Source: Colimorpha sp045222795 (lineage in GTDB: Bacteria > Bacteroidota > Bacteroidia > Bacteroidales > P3). From it: DNA of 64,000 nt. This document shows, one piece after another, positions 7,633 through 15,080 of this stretch. The notes under the pieces were generated by a model. That model did not search any database and was not told where the DNA came from. It saw nothing but the letters and a program-made list of their open reading frames with translations. Position 1 is the stretch's first letter; each line of letters starts with the position of its first letter. The stretch spans positions 15,025 to 79,024 of the forward strand of contig JBGUZF010000017.1 in assembly GCA_045222795.1 (NCBI GenBank). The letters run 5' to 3'. The translations under genes and the position numbers were made by a program.

Positions 7633-10581
7633 TTAACGCTTGATGAACGAAGAATGGATGTTACCCACTTTGATAAAGTATACACCGTTGGGAAGAGTGC
7701 TGACATCGATTGTGATTGTTTGTGGTGCGCCGTCGGCTTGGCCGACAATGTTTGATTGTTTGATTGTTTGAATTAGACGGCCAGTGACGTCGAGCAGCTG
7801 AATGTCGCCATGGGCACCAGTGACGATGACATGGGTCAAAGCCGGGTTAGGATAGAGATTGATGCCGATTATTTCCACATCGTCAACGCCTTCGTGCTGG
7901 TCAGCCTCGAAGAAGGCGGTATAGGTGGTGTCGGCAGTGACTGTGACGTTGCGCATTCGCGATGTATTGCCGTCGTGCCATCTCACGAAGTGGTAGCCGT
8001 CGTTAGGCGTGGCCGTAAGCGTGGCTGTGTATCCAACAGTGTAGGTTCCACTACCGCCGACAGTACCCCATTCAGGGTTATTGCTGACAACGGTGACGAT
8101 ATATGTAGCCGGGGGCATGACCTCGAAGAAAGCAATGTAGTTGGCATCGCCTGTCACTGTGAAGGAGCGCGGATTCTCAGTGTTGTAGTCCTGCCAACGA
8201 ACAAAACGGTAACCGTCAACGGGAATGGCCGTGAGGGTTGCTGTGGCACCAACAGGATACAATCCTCCACCCTCAACGGTGCCCCATCCGCTGTTGTTGC
8301 ATCCAGCATGTATGGTGCAGGGAGGAATAGCCTCGAAGTAGGCCGTGTAGGTGGCATCGCCATTGACAGTGACGCTACGAGGATTATCAGTAAAACCGTC
8401 GTTCCAGCGCAGGAACCGATAGCCCGCAGAAGGAGTGGCGACAATAGTGGCCGTGCTGCCCTGCGAGTAAAGCCCCCCGCCGCTGACGGTACCCCAGTCG
8501 GGATTGTTGCTTACCACATTGAGCATGTAGCGATTCGAATCAAATATTGCAGTAAAGCTAGTGTCGCACGCTAGTACAAAAGAGCGCGGATTGGTCGTCA
8601 CACCATCATTCCACTGTATGAAACGGTGGCTTGGTCTCGCCGCAGCATGTACTGTCACCGTGCTACCCTCGTGGTAGGTGCCACTGCCGAACACCAGTCC
8701 CATCGTGGTATCGTTGCTATTGACAGTCACCGTACGCAGTGGCGGGACAAAGAGGGCGCGAATCATGAATGTGTAACGGTAGGTGTTGTAGGAAGTCATG
8801 TTGTTGCCCCAACACATGCCGTCATTGTTGCCACTGTAGTATGTCACCGCAGCAGGATAGGATGCATTGGAGCAGGTGAATGAAATCCATATTGGCTGCG
8901 TTGCATCGACAGCAACAGGTGTGGTGAGCGGGATGGTGTTCCATGCTCCAGTGTTATTGGAGGTGAACGTGTGAGTTGAGGTGTAAAGCAACGTTGTGGG
9001 CGACGAAGCGCCAGTGTGTATATTGAGGGTGTAGGTTCCAGCCTTGCTGACATAGAGCTGTACGGCTGAAAGGGAATGCCCGGCGGTGAGCGTGGAGGCA
9101 GGCAACTTAATACCCCAACGGTAGTTATTGCCACTCACACTGTAACTCGTCTGACGCCGGCCATTGCTGCCACAATAGCTAAGGGTGTCGCCACTAAGGG
9201 CGACGAAATGGGCAGTGACATTCATGTTGCCGGAATTGACAACGAGCTTACGCGGGTTGTACTTGTTACCGTCGCTCCAATGGTCGAAACGATAACCTGC
9301 AGCAGCCGTGGCAAGTAGTGTCACAGTGTCGAAGGCACCGTATGTGCCGCCACCGCTGACGCTGCAGCCGCTAGTGCCGCCGACAGTGTTAACGGTGACT
9401 GTCCCGCCCGTACCCCAGCCAGTAGTTACCGGCTGGATGCCGATAACGGCGGAATTGCTGAGATTGAAGGTATACGTCGAATTGCCGCCTATGCCGCCAC
9501 TTCCTGGGTTCAGCGTGCCTATGGCATAGTAGCCATCGTAACTGCCGCCCCACCCCCAATTGACATGAAAGAGACCATTGTTGTTATAGCCGTCGAACAC
9601 AAAGGCATGGCCTGCCGATGTATCGTAGCCTGTGTATAGAAGCGGGCGACCGTTATCAAGCTCGTTGCGAAGGAGAGCCTTCCAGTCGGCATCGGTGAAG
9701 TCAAGCAGATAGACGCCATGGATATTATGGCTGTAGCGGAAGTAGGTCTTCAATGCGTTTTCAGCACTGGCAGTGGTCACGTTACCACCCGAGTTGGTGG
9801 CAGCGCCACTTCCGGAAGCGGAGTAGTTCATGTGTGCCGCCACACCGATATGATACATCAGGGTGGCCACAGCATTTATCTGTGTCGTACTGCTCGAAGA
9901 ACTAAGGCTGTTCGGCATATTGGACCACTGATAGGTTGTGGCGCCGAAGTTGGCGCTCAATGTGCCATAATTCGTAGTGTTGTAACTGTGACTACCATAC
10001 CCTGTAGTAGGATGATTCCAGAACTTCATTATCTGTGCCGTGGCGGTGGCGGTGCAGCCCGACACCGAACGGCCGCCACCAGTGCTGTCGTAAGGACAGA
10101 GGTTATTGTAGCGGGGCGATTGGTTCCATGTAGTGCTGAGCATCGGGCTTACGGCGGTAAGAGGTGCCGGAGGCACAACACCCTTGACCAGCATATTCCA
10201 CTGCTCTTCAGCCTCGCCCTTTCCGTTGTCCACTTCATGCAAGCGGCAGAAAGCTATCTGCTGCGCATAAAGGTCCAGCCACTCGGCCACATGCACGGGC
10301 ATGTCGTTCAATGGGAATTCGCCGGTGACAGAATAGCCCAATATGGGCAGCACACAATCGTCGGCAGAAACGAGGATGAACCCTCCATCTTCCGAGGCAA
10401 AGATATAGAACTCGGTATAGGGACTTTGTTTTGTGATGTCTACCAACGATGCGGTGTCTCTCATTCCTGCCGCACTCATGAACGTGGTGGCGGCACGCCG
10501 TGCCGTTCCCGCATCGACCGGACGGGCCGTTGCTGTGACACACAGCAGTGTCAAGACCAGTGCAAACAGTGTTTTCTTCAT
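7633..10581 (-). CDS. Secreted C10-family cysteine protease with five InlB-like repeats and T9SS sorting tail
   Basis: 982 residues. Signal peptide MKKTLFALVLTLLCVTATA; propeptide; C10 catalytic domain with nucleophile C176 in GRSVSGCTATATAQIMKFW, H325 in DTSAGHAFVFDGY, and NWGWGG at 341-346. The rest is modular: one InlB/Listeria-Bacteroides-type repeat (core GYRFDHWSDG), a beta domain resembling those of the neighbouring protease (begins LSYCGSNGRR), four more InlB-type repeats (GTV.GGG.Y..G..ATL.A.P..GYRFVRW.DG), and a T9SS tail (INLYPNPALTHVIVTG ... NGVYFIKVG). It is a paralogue of the next gene, 33 bp away, and starts 14 bp after the response-regulator stop. The sorting tail carries a 10-residue insert next to 8-bp repeats (7750-7773). 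Confidence 0.93.
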   Translation of the reverse strand: MKKTLFALVLTLLCVTATARPVDAGTARRAATTFMSAAGMRDTASLVDITKQSPYTEFYIFASEDGGFILVSADDCVLPILGYSVTGEFPLNDMPVHVAEWLDLYAQQIAFCRLHEVDNGKGEAEEQWNMLVKGVVPPAPLTAVSPMLSTTWNQSPRYNNLCPYDSTGGGRSVSGCTATATAQIMKFWNHPTTGYGSHSYNTTNYGTLSANFGATTYQWSNMPNSLSSSSSTTQINAVATLMYHIGVAAHMNYSASGSGAATNSGGNVTTASAENALKTYFRYSHNIHGVYLLDFTDADWKALLRNELDNGRPLLYTGYDTSAGHAFVFDGYNNNGLFHVNWGWGGSYDGYYAIGTLNPGSGGIGGNSTYTFNLSNSAVIGIQPVTTGWGTGGTVTVNTVGGTSGCSVSGGGTYGAFDTVTLLATAAAGYRFDHWSDGNKYNPRKLVVNSGNMNVTAHFVALSGDTLSYCGSNGRRQTSYSVSGNNYRWGIKLPASTLTAGHSLSAVQLYVSKAGTYTLNIHTGASSPTTLLYTSTHTFTSNNTGAWNTIPLTTPVAVDATQPIWISFTCSNASYPAAVTYYSGNNDGMCWGNNMTSYNTYRYTFMIRALFVPPLRTVTVNSNDTTMGLVFGSGTYHEGSTVTVHAAARPSHRFIQWNDGVTTNPRSFVLACDTSFTAIFDSNRYMLNVVSNNPDWGTVSGGGLYSQGSTATIVATPSAGYRFLRWNDGFTDNPRSVTVNGDATYTAYFEAIPPCTIHAGCNNSGWGTVEGGGLYPVGATATLTAIPVDGYRFVRWQDYNTENPRSFTVTGDANYIAFFEVMPPATYIVTVVSNNPEWGTVGGSGTYTVGYTATLTATPNDGYHFVRWHDGNTSRMRNVTVTADTTYTAFFEADQHEGVDDVEIIGINLYPNPALTHVIVTGAHGDIQLLDVTGRLIQTIKQSNIVGQADGAPQTITIDVSTLPNGVYFIKVGNIHSSFIKR
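7750..7773. repeat. 8-bp array beside a hairpin inside the protease sorting tail
   Basis: Units gtttgatt, gtttgatt and gtttgaat lie next to a small perfect hairpin (GTCGGC ttg GCCGAC, 7732-7746) and a further gattgtgattgtttg stretch at about 7708. Together they encode the extra segment NIVGQADGAP, absent at the equivalent place in the paralogue, which runs IKQSGNQTITIDV. The open frame is kept. Confidence 0.65.
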
Positions 10582-10595
10582 TGTTATCTCTTTTC

Positions 10596-11396
10596 CTATT
10601 GACGTGAGAGGAACCGCACTTCGGCGGGATTGATGAGGCCCAGCGAGATGGCCTTGGCCACACGTGCGGCGCTCTTGTTGACAATGTCCAATCGGCGCGA
10701 GAGGTCTTTCTGGCGTTCCTGCACCACCTTGTCGGTCTCGCCGAGCTGGTTGGATATCTCAGCCGCCGTGCAGCCTGCCGCTTCAAGGAGCAGCAGCTGC
10801 CGCTCGGTGTCGCTGAGGCCGAACGAGGGGTCGTGGGCAGAGACAAGGTCGAGGTAATGGCCGGCGGCCTCCTTGAGGGTGAGCATCACAGGGTAGTTGA
10901 AGTAGAACTGCTCACCACGCTCCAGGCATGATATGGCCCGCAGTATGTTCTCTATGGCGAAGCCGCCCACGGCGTTCTTGCTCACGAAGGCCGAGGCGCC
11001 GAGCTTCAAGGCGTCCATTACCACACAGCCTATGTCATAGAGCCGCTGTCCGCGGTCTTCCTCGCCAGGCAGGGGGGCGTCGAAGCGACCCGAGAAAACG
11101 ATGACCTTGATGTCGGGATAGCGTTCGTGGACACGGTTGGTGATGCGCAAGCCTCCGGTAGGCTCGCCATCGAGCTCCATGTCCACCAGCAGGTAGTCGG
11201 GCGGCTCACACTTGCTCAATGTGGCCATCAGCGAAGGGCCGTCGGCAAAGGTCTCCACCATCTCCACGCGGCTGATGACGCTGGCGTCGAGGTCGCCGGT
11301 CTCCACCTTGGCGGCACGGCTGTTCATCTCCATCTTGACGACCTTGCGTATCAGCGGCTCGTCGTCAACCATCATTACTCGTATCTTCTTTTCCAT
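10596..11396 (-). CDS. Response regulator with C-terminal helix-turn-helix output domain
   Basis: 266 residues. The receiver domain has the acidic pair D11-D12, phospho-acceptor D72 in YLLVDMELDG, S102 in VIVFSGR and K140 in AFVSKNAVGG. A linker leads to a C-terminal segment LSDTERQLLLLEAAGCTAAE, which has the outline of a LuxR/FixJ-type HTH (rule: S..E...L.L.A.G....EIA..L). It starts 13 bp after the kinase stop and is followed 14 bp later by the first protease gene, so it probably acts with that kinase. The receiver is longer than usual (a 15-20 residue insertion around PLPGEEDRGQ). Confidence 0.88.
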   Translation of the reverse strand: MEKKIRVMMVDDEPLIRKVVKMEMNSRAAKVETGDLDASVISRVEMVETFADGPSLMATLSKCEPPDYLLVDMELDGEPTGGLRITNRVHERYPDIKVIVFSGRFDAPLPGEEDRGQRLYDIGCVVMDALKLGASAFVSKNAVGGFAIENILRAISCLERGEQFYFNYPVMLTLKEAAGHYLDLVSAHDPSFGLSDTERQLLLLEAAGCTAAEISNQLGETDKVVQERQKDLSRRLDIVNKSAARVAKAISLGLINPAEVRFLSRQ

Positions 11397-11409
11397 TTTT
11401 CTTGTCTAC

Positions 11410-13347
11410 TTAACTACTAAGTCTCACATGCATCGTCGTTCCGCGACCCTCTTCGCTCTCGGCCCAGATGCGGCAGCCGCGGCGCGTCAAGTCGTCGTGT
11501 TTCTTGATGATATAGCGGCACAGTATCAGTCCGAAGCCGTGCTCGCTGCCTGCCGGCAACGTGCGGTCGGCGCGGAAGAGCGCCTCCACCTGCTCGGCAC
11601 TCATGCCGCTGCCGGTGTCGGAAACAGTGATGTCCACCATCTCGCCGTCGGCCTGCGCTGCAACGGTGACGCCGCCTGCGGCGGTGTGCTGCAGGGCGTT
11701 GTTTATGAGGTTGCGCAGCAGGATTGTCAGCAGCAGGCGGTCGCCCGTGACATGCAACGGCGTGGACACAAAGTGCAGACCAACTCCGGCGGCAGGCGAC
11801 AGCACCTGGCCCTGCACGTCGTCGAACACCTCCTGCAAAGGGAAGGTGCTACGGTTGAAGGCCAAGCCGCTGGGTATGGACAGCGAGGTCCAGTTCTTGA
11901 TATTGTCGAAGGTGCGCAGCAGCTGCTGCAGCACCTCGTCACGCAACTCAGGCGTGAGGTCGGGATTGCTCAAGTAGCCCATGAAGGGGCTCACGTCGTG
12001 GCGCAGCACGCTGAGGGTGGTCTCCACATTGGCTATGCGCTCCACGTCGCGCCGCTTGGCCTCCTCGAGCTGCCGTTTCTCACGGCTCAGTCGCCGTGCG
12101 GCGAACCACAGCAGCGCGGTGAGTGCCAGCAATACCACCGCCAGCACACCGAAGCCCATGGCGGTGTGTGTCATCCAGCGGCTGCGTCTCTGGGCGGTGG
12201 CCAGCGACTGCTGTAGGACGAAGTCCTCACGCTCGTTGCGGGAGATATAGTCCTGCAACTCGGCGCGGTGCACATACCAAGTACGCACCTCATCTGGCGT
12301 GGCGGCCAGTCGGCTGCGGATAATCACGTCGAAGTAGCCCACCTCCATCTTGGGAGCCGAGAAAGGTTTCCAGGTGCCGCGCATCGAGCGCCATTCCGAC
12401 AGCACCTCGTGGGCTTTCGCGGTGTCGCCTATCAGCAGGGCATAGCGCGCCGTCGAGGTGACGCCGCCAAGCATCTGATAGGGGTCGCCGTATTCGAAGA
12501 AAGCCTCGCGGGCAGCATCGTAGAGGTAGAGCACGCTGTCGGGCGGCGTAGGGCCGGGGGTGCTCTTCAGCGCCGAGGCCATCATCTGCAGGGTGTTTGC
12601 ATAATGGTAGGTGCAGAAAGCACTAGGTATTTCAAGGATGTCGAAATTGTCCTCGCAGTATTCCAAAGCCTTGTCGCTCTCGCCAGCGCTCTGCCAGCCG
12701 TAGGCCATGGCATAGTTCAAAGCCATATCCTGCGCATAGTCGACCCTCAACTGAGGCCGACGCCCTTCAATCTCGGCCAGCAGGGTGCGCACATCACCCT
12801 CCCTGTCATCGCGGTAATGGTAGTTGAGCACCAACATGGTGATGTAGTACTCGGTCTGGGCATAGTCGTAGAGCAGCTTGCCGCGGCTACGTTCGAGAAC
12901 TCCACTGCGGTTGATGTCGTATAGCAGGCGATAGCTGTCGGCGATGCGACAGTCGCGCTGCAACAACCGGGCACGTATCAGACGCGCTATCACCGACTCG
13001 ATATCGCCGTTTCCGACAGCCTTGACATTTGACGCCACCTTTCGTTCCACCATGTCGAGCATGCGGTTGGCCTCCTGGGCATCAGACATCTGGTAGTAGG
13101 CGAAGGCCATGTTATTGCGGGCCCGCAGCTCGCCGTCGACATAGTCGGGCAGCGAGTCGGCGATATAGCGCAACGCCTGTTCGGAGAGGGCGATGCAGCT
13201 GTCGGGGTCACGGTAGCGATTGACAAAAGCCTCCTTGTTCAGGCCATCGACCACCGAGCGGCGCAAGGGGTCGACAGGCACCTGCTTCTGGCAGCCTGCA
13301 AGCAGCAGCACGGCCATCACAACAAAGGTTGTCCACATATATTTCAC
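11410..13347 (-). CDS. Sensor histidine kinase with lipoprotein-type signal and periplasmic TPR-like sensor region
   Basis: 645 residues from a GTG at 13347; an ATG at 13338 is the alternative. A lipobox (LLLAGC, Cys19) follows a hydrophobic segment. Residues about 35-385 are helical and TPR-like, a common sensor form in Bacteroidota. One membrane helix (about 395-416) leads to the cytoplasmic kinase: phospho-acceptor H450 in LSVLRHDVSPFMGYL, N box LRNLINNALQHT, G1 DTGSGM (577-582) and G2 HGFGLIL. The H box (HDV..F) is atypical, as in several Bacteroidota kinases. The TATCTTTG element at 13352-13359 lies only 4 bp upstream, so the mRNA is leaderless or nearly so. It heads the set kinase-regulator-protease-protease-nadB. 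Confidence 0.88.
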   Translation of the reverse strand: MKYMWTTFVVMAVLLLAGCQKQVPVDPLRRSVVDGLNKEAFVNRYRDPDSCIALSEQALRYIADSLPDYVDGELRARNNMAFAYYQMSDAQEANRMLDMVERKVASNVKAVGNGDIESVIARLIRARLLQRDCRIADSYRLLYDINRSGVLERSRGKLLYDYAQTEYYITMLVLNYHYRDDREGDVRTLLAEIEGRRPQLRVDYAQDMALNYAMAYGWQSAGESDKALEYCEDNFDILEIPSAFCTYHYANTLQMMASALKSTPGPTPPDSVLYLYDAAREAFFEYGDPYQMLGGVTSTARYALLIGDTAKAHEVLSEWRSMRGTWKPFSAPKMEVGYFDVIIRSRLAATPDEVRTWYVHRAELQDYISRNEREDFVLQQSLATAQRRSRWMTHTAMGFGVLAVVLLALTALLWFAARRLSREKRQLEEAKRRDVERIANVETTLSVLRHDVSPFMGYLSNPDLTPELRDEVLQQLLRTFDNIKNWTSLSIPSGLAFNRSTFPLQEVFDDVQGQVLSPAAGVGLHFVSTPLHVTGDRLLLTILLRNLINNALQHTAAGGVTVAAQADGEMVDITVSDTGSGMSAEQVEALFRADRTLPAGSEHGFGLILCRYIIKKHDDLTRRGCRIWAESEEGRGTTMHVRLSS

Positions 13348-13351
13348 GGTG

Positions 13352-13359
13352 CAAAGATA
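13352..13359 (-). promoter_or_regulatory. -7 element for the kinase/regulator/protease set
   Basis: Minus-strand TATCTTTG, matching TAnnTTTG, ends 4 bp before the GTG start and 13 bp before the alternative ATG. Transcription would begin at or just before the start codon. Confidence 0.6.
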
Positions 13360-13424
13360 CGAAAAAAAGAATTAATAGCAAGAATACATCATAAAAAAGT
13401 CATCCGCGCCCTATTTGCGACCTC

Positions 13425-13517
13425 TGTTCTTCAGTTGTTCTTCAGTTGTTCTTCAGTCGTTCTTCAGTGGATGACCGAAGAAATACCGAAGAAATACCGA
13501 AGAAATACCAAAGAAAT
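13425..13517. repeat. Two facing arrays of 11-bp units (4 + 4 copies)
   Basis: Four units of TGTTCTTCAGT (the fourth begins CG) fill 13425-13468, and four of ACCGAAGAAAT (the last ACCAAAGAAAT) fill 13474-13517. The reverse complement of the second unit, ATTTCTTCGGT, matches the first at 8 of 11 positions, so the arms can fold into a stem of roughly 44 bp with a 5-nt loop. It stands between the kinase promoter and the tRNA-Cys promoter. No gene is visible between 13348 and 13705. Confidence 0.85.
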
Positions 13518-13615
13518 GTGCTACCTATCACCTTGTTTTCACCTACGGCAGAGCAAAACCACAAGTACAAAACATATTATATCTCAGGGGATTGCCATTA
13601 ATATTGCAAAATTAT

Positions 13616-13646
13616 TTTGCCAATTCGGAAAATGTTCGTACTTTTG
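13616..13646 (+). promoter_or_regulatory. Full Bacteroidota promoter for tRNA-Cys
   Basis: TTTG at 13616-13619, a 19-bp spacer and TACTTTTG at 13639-13646 fit the -33/-7 consensus exactly. The tRNA begins 59 bp downstream. The sequence around it is closely similar to the tRNA-Leu promoter at 22976-23006. Confidence 0.85.
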
Positions 13647-13705
13647 CACTCCGAAAAATAGAAACGGTTGCTCGACTTTGCTCGCACACATTTCTATTTT
13701 GAAAT

Positions 13706-13776
13706 GGTCGTTTGGCCGAGGGGCTAGGCACAGGTCTGCAAAACCTGCTACTCCGGTTCAAATCCGGAAGCGACCT
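13706..13776 (+). tRNA. tRNA-Cys (anticodon GCA)
   Basis: 71 nt with a 7-bp acceptor stem (GGTCGTT / AGCGACC, one G-U pair), anticodon loop CTGCAAA reading GCA, T arm with GGTTCAAATCC, and discriminator U, as expected for Cys. CCA is not encoded. A strong terminator follows at 13785. Confidence 0.95.
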
Positions 13777-13784
13777 CACGAAGA

Positions 13785-13813
13785 AGGGCCTCTAAACAAC
13801 AGAGGTCCTTTTT
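13785..13813 (+). terminator. Intrinsic terminator between tRNA-Cys and mnmA
   Basis: A 9-bp stem (AGGGCCTCT / AGAGGTCCT, one G-U pair) with a 7-nt loop is followed by a T run (13810-13813). It ends only 11 bp before the mnmA ATG, leaving no room for a separate promoter. Confidence 0.85.
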
Positions 13814-13824
13814 GTTATAGTGCT

Positions 13825-15024
13825 ATGAACATTGCGGCATTGGTATCGGGAGGCGTCGACAGCTCGGTGGCGGTACACCTGCTCAAAGAGCAGGGCTACA
13901 CGCCCGATATCTTCTATATCCGCATCGGCATGGAGGACGAGGAGGGATATATCGACTGTCCCGCCGAGGAAGATATAGAGATAACGCAATGGATAGCAAA
14001 GAAGTACGGCTGCCGCTTCGAGGAGGTGAACCTCCACAAGGAGTACTGGGACAACGTGGTGAGCTACACCATCGAAAGTGTGCGCAAAGGACTGACTCCC
14101 AACCCTGACGTGATGTGCAACAAACTCATCAAATTCGGTGCCTTCGACGACCGTCGCGGAAAAGACTACGACCGCATCGCCACCGGCCATTATTGCACCA
14201 CCGAAGTGATTACTATTCTCCCCGCCTGCGGCGGAAATCTTAGAAATCCTGGAAATAGATTGACACATGATTTCCATGATTTTAACGAGCCCGACAAATC
14301 TTGGAAATCAAAAGAAAATCTCCAAGATCTCCATGATTTCGCGAAGCGGGAAAACAAGTACACCTTCCTGGCGACGGCGAAAGATCCTATCAAGGACCAG
14401 ACAGACTTCCTGTCGCAGCTCGAATACCATCAGATACAGAAGATTATGTTCCCCATCGGCCACCTGATGAAGGCCGACGTGCGTCGCATAGCCCACGAAG
14501 CACACCTGCCCAGCGCCGACCGCAAGGACTCGCAGGGCATCTGCTTCCTCGGCAAGATAAACTACAACGACTTCATCCGCCGCTACCTCGGCGAACGCGA
14601 GGGCAAGATAGTGGAGCTGGAGACCGGTAAGGTGCTCGGCACCCACAAAGGCTATTGGTTCCACACCATCGGCCAGCGCAAGGGCTTGTTCCTCAGCGGC
14701 GGGCCTTGGTTCGTGGTGCGCAAAGACATCAATGAGAACATCCTCTACGTCAGCCAGGGCTACGACCCCGATGCCGCCCACGGCAACAAGGTGACCCTCA
14801 TGGGTTTCCATTCTTTGGCGCCCATCGAGCTGCCGCTGCCTATGGAAATTACCTTCAAGATACGCCACACCCCCGAGTTCCACCGCGGACTGCTGCATGC
14901 CACCGACGACGGACTGGTGCAGATAGACAGTCCCGACCGCATACAGGGTATCGCCGCCGGCCAGTACGCCACCATCTACGACAGCGACGCCCACCTCGTC
15001 ATTGCATCAGGAATGATAGTTTAA
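13825..15024 (+). CDS. mnmA: tRNA-specific 2-thiouridylase
   Basis: 399 residues from the ATG at 13825; the open frame extends upstream through the tRNA but MNIAALVSGGVDSS is the family start. The enzyme activates U34 of Lys, Glu and Gln tRNAs with ATP and transfers sulfur. PP-loop SGGVDSS is at 8-14, the first catalytic Cys at C98 (TPNPDVMCNKLIKFG), the second at C240 (RKDSQGICFLG), and the C-terminal beta domain is present. Residues about 130-176 are an insertion relative to the usual GHYARI...YYL segment, encoded by a hairpin-rich element; the frame stays open. The gene starts 11 bp after the tRNA-Cys terminator and probably depends on read-through. Confidence 0.94.
   Translation: MNIAALVSGGVDSSVAVHLLKEQGYTPDIFYIRIGMEDEEGYIDCPAEEDIEITQWIAKKYGCRFEEVNLHKEYWDNVVSYTIESVRKGLTPNPDVMCNKLIKFGAFDDRRGKDYDRIATGHYCTTEVITILPACGGNLRNPGNRLTHDFHDFNEPDKSWKSKENLQDLHDFAKRENKYTFLATAKDPIKDQTDFLSQLEYHQIQKIMFPIGHLMKADVRRIAHEAHLPSADRKDSQGICFLGKINYNDFIRRYLGEREGKIVELETGKVLGTHKGYWFHTIGQRKGLFLSGGPWFVVRKDINENILYVSQGYDPDAAHGNKVTLMGFHSLAPIELPLPMEITFKIRHTPEFHRGLLHATDDGLVQIDSPDRIQGIAAGQYATIYDSDAHLVIASGMIV
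14221..14350. repeat. In-frame MITE-like hairpin insert in mnmA
   Basis: About 130 bp bounded by imperfect inverted ends (CCCGCCTGCGGCGGAAATC on the left; GATTTCGCGAAGCGGG on the right). Inside, 9-bp-like units (AAATCnTGG) face their complements in two successive hairpins: gaaatcctggaaat against atttccatgatttt, and aaatcttggaaatc against ctccatgatttc. It encodes about 45 residues between the GHY segment and the KDP.KDQ segment of MnmA. It looks like a small repeat element tolerated in a surface loop. Confidence 0.7.
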
Positions 15025-15033
15025 ACGAAACGA

Positions 15034-15041
15034 TACATTTG
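15034..15041 (+). promoter_or_regulatory. Possible -7 element before rsmE
   Basis: TACATTTG fits TAnnTTTG in the 56-bp gap between mnmA and rsmE; there is no good -33 box. It is followed by two copies of a 14-bp sequence (TCTCCTTAACTCCT at 15047-15060 and 15062-15075) ending 5 bp before the rsmE ATG. Confidence 0.4.
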
Positions 15042-15080
15042 TCTTATCTCCTTAACTCCTGTCTCCTTAACTCCTAAAGA

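Noticed and set aside
5455..10602. Several 150-300 codon plus-strand frames opposite the two C10 proteases
   Set aside because: Antisense shadows of repetitive Gly/Thr/Ser-rich coding sequence.
13435..13824. N-terminal extension of MnmA by 130 codons
   Set aside because: The extension runs through the 11-bp arrays, the tRNA-Cys gene and its terminator; the family start is the ATG at 13825.
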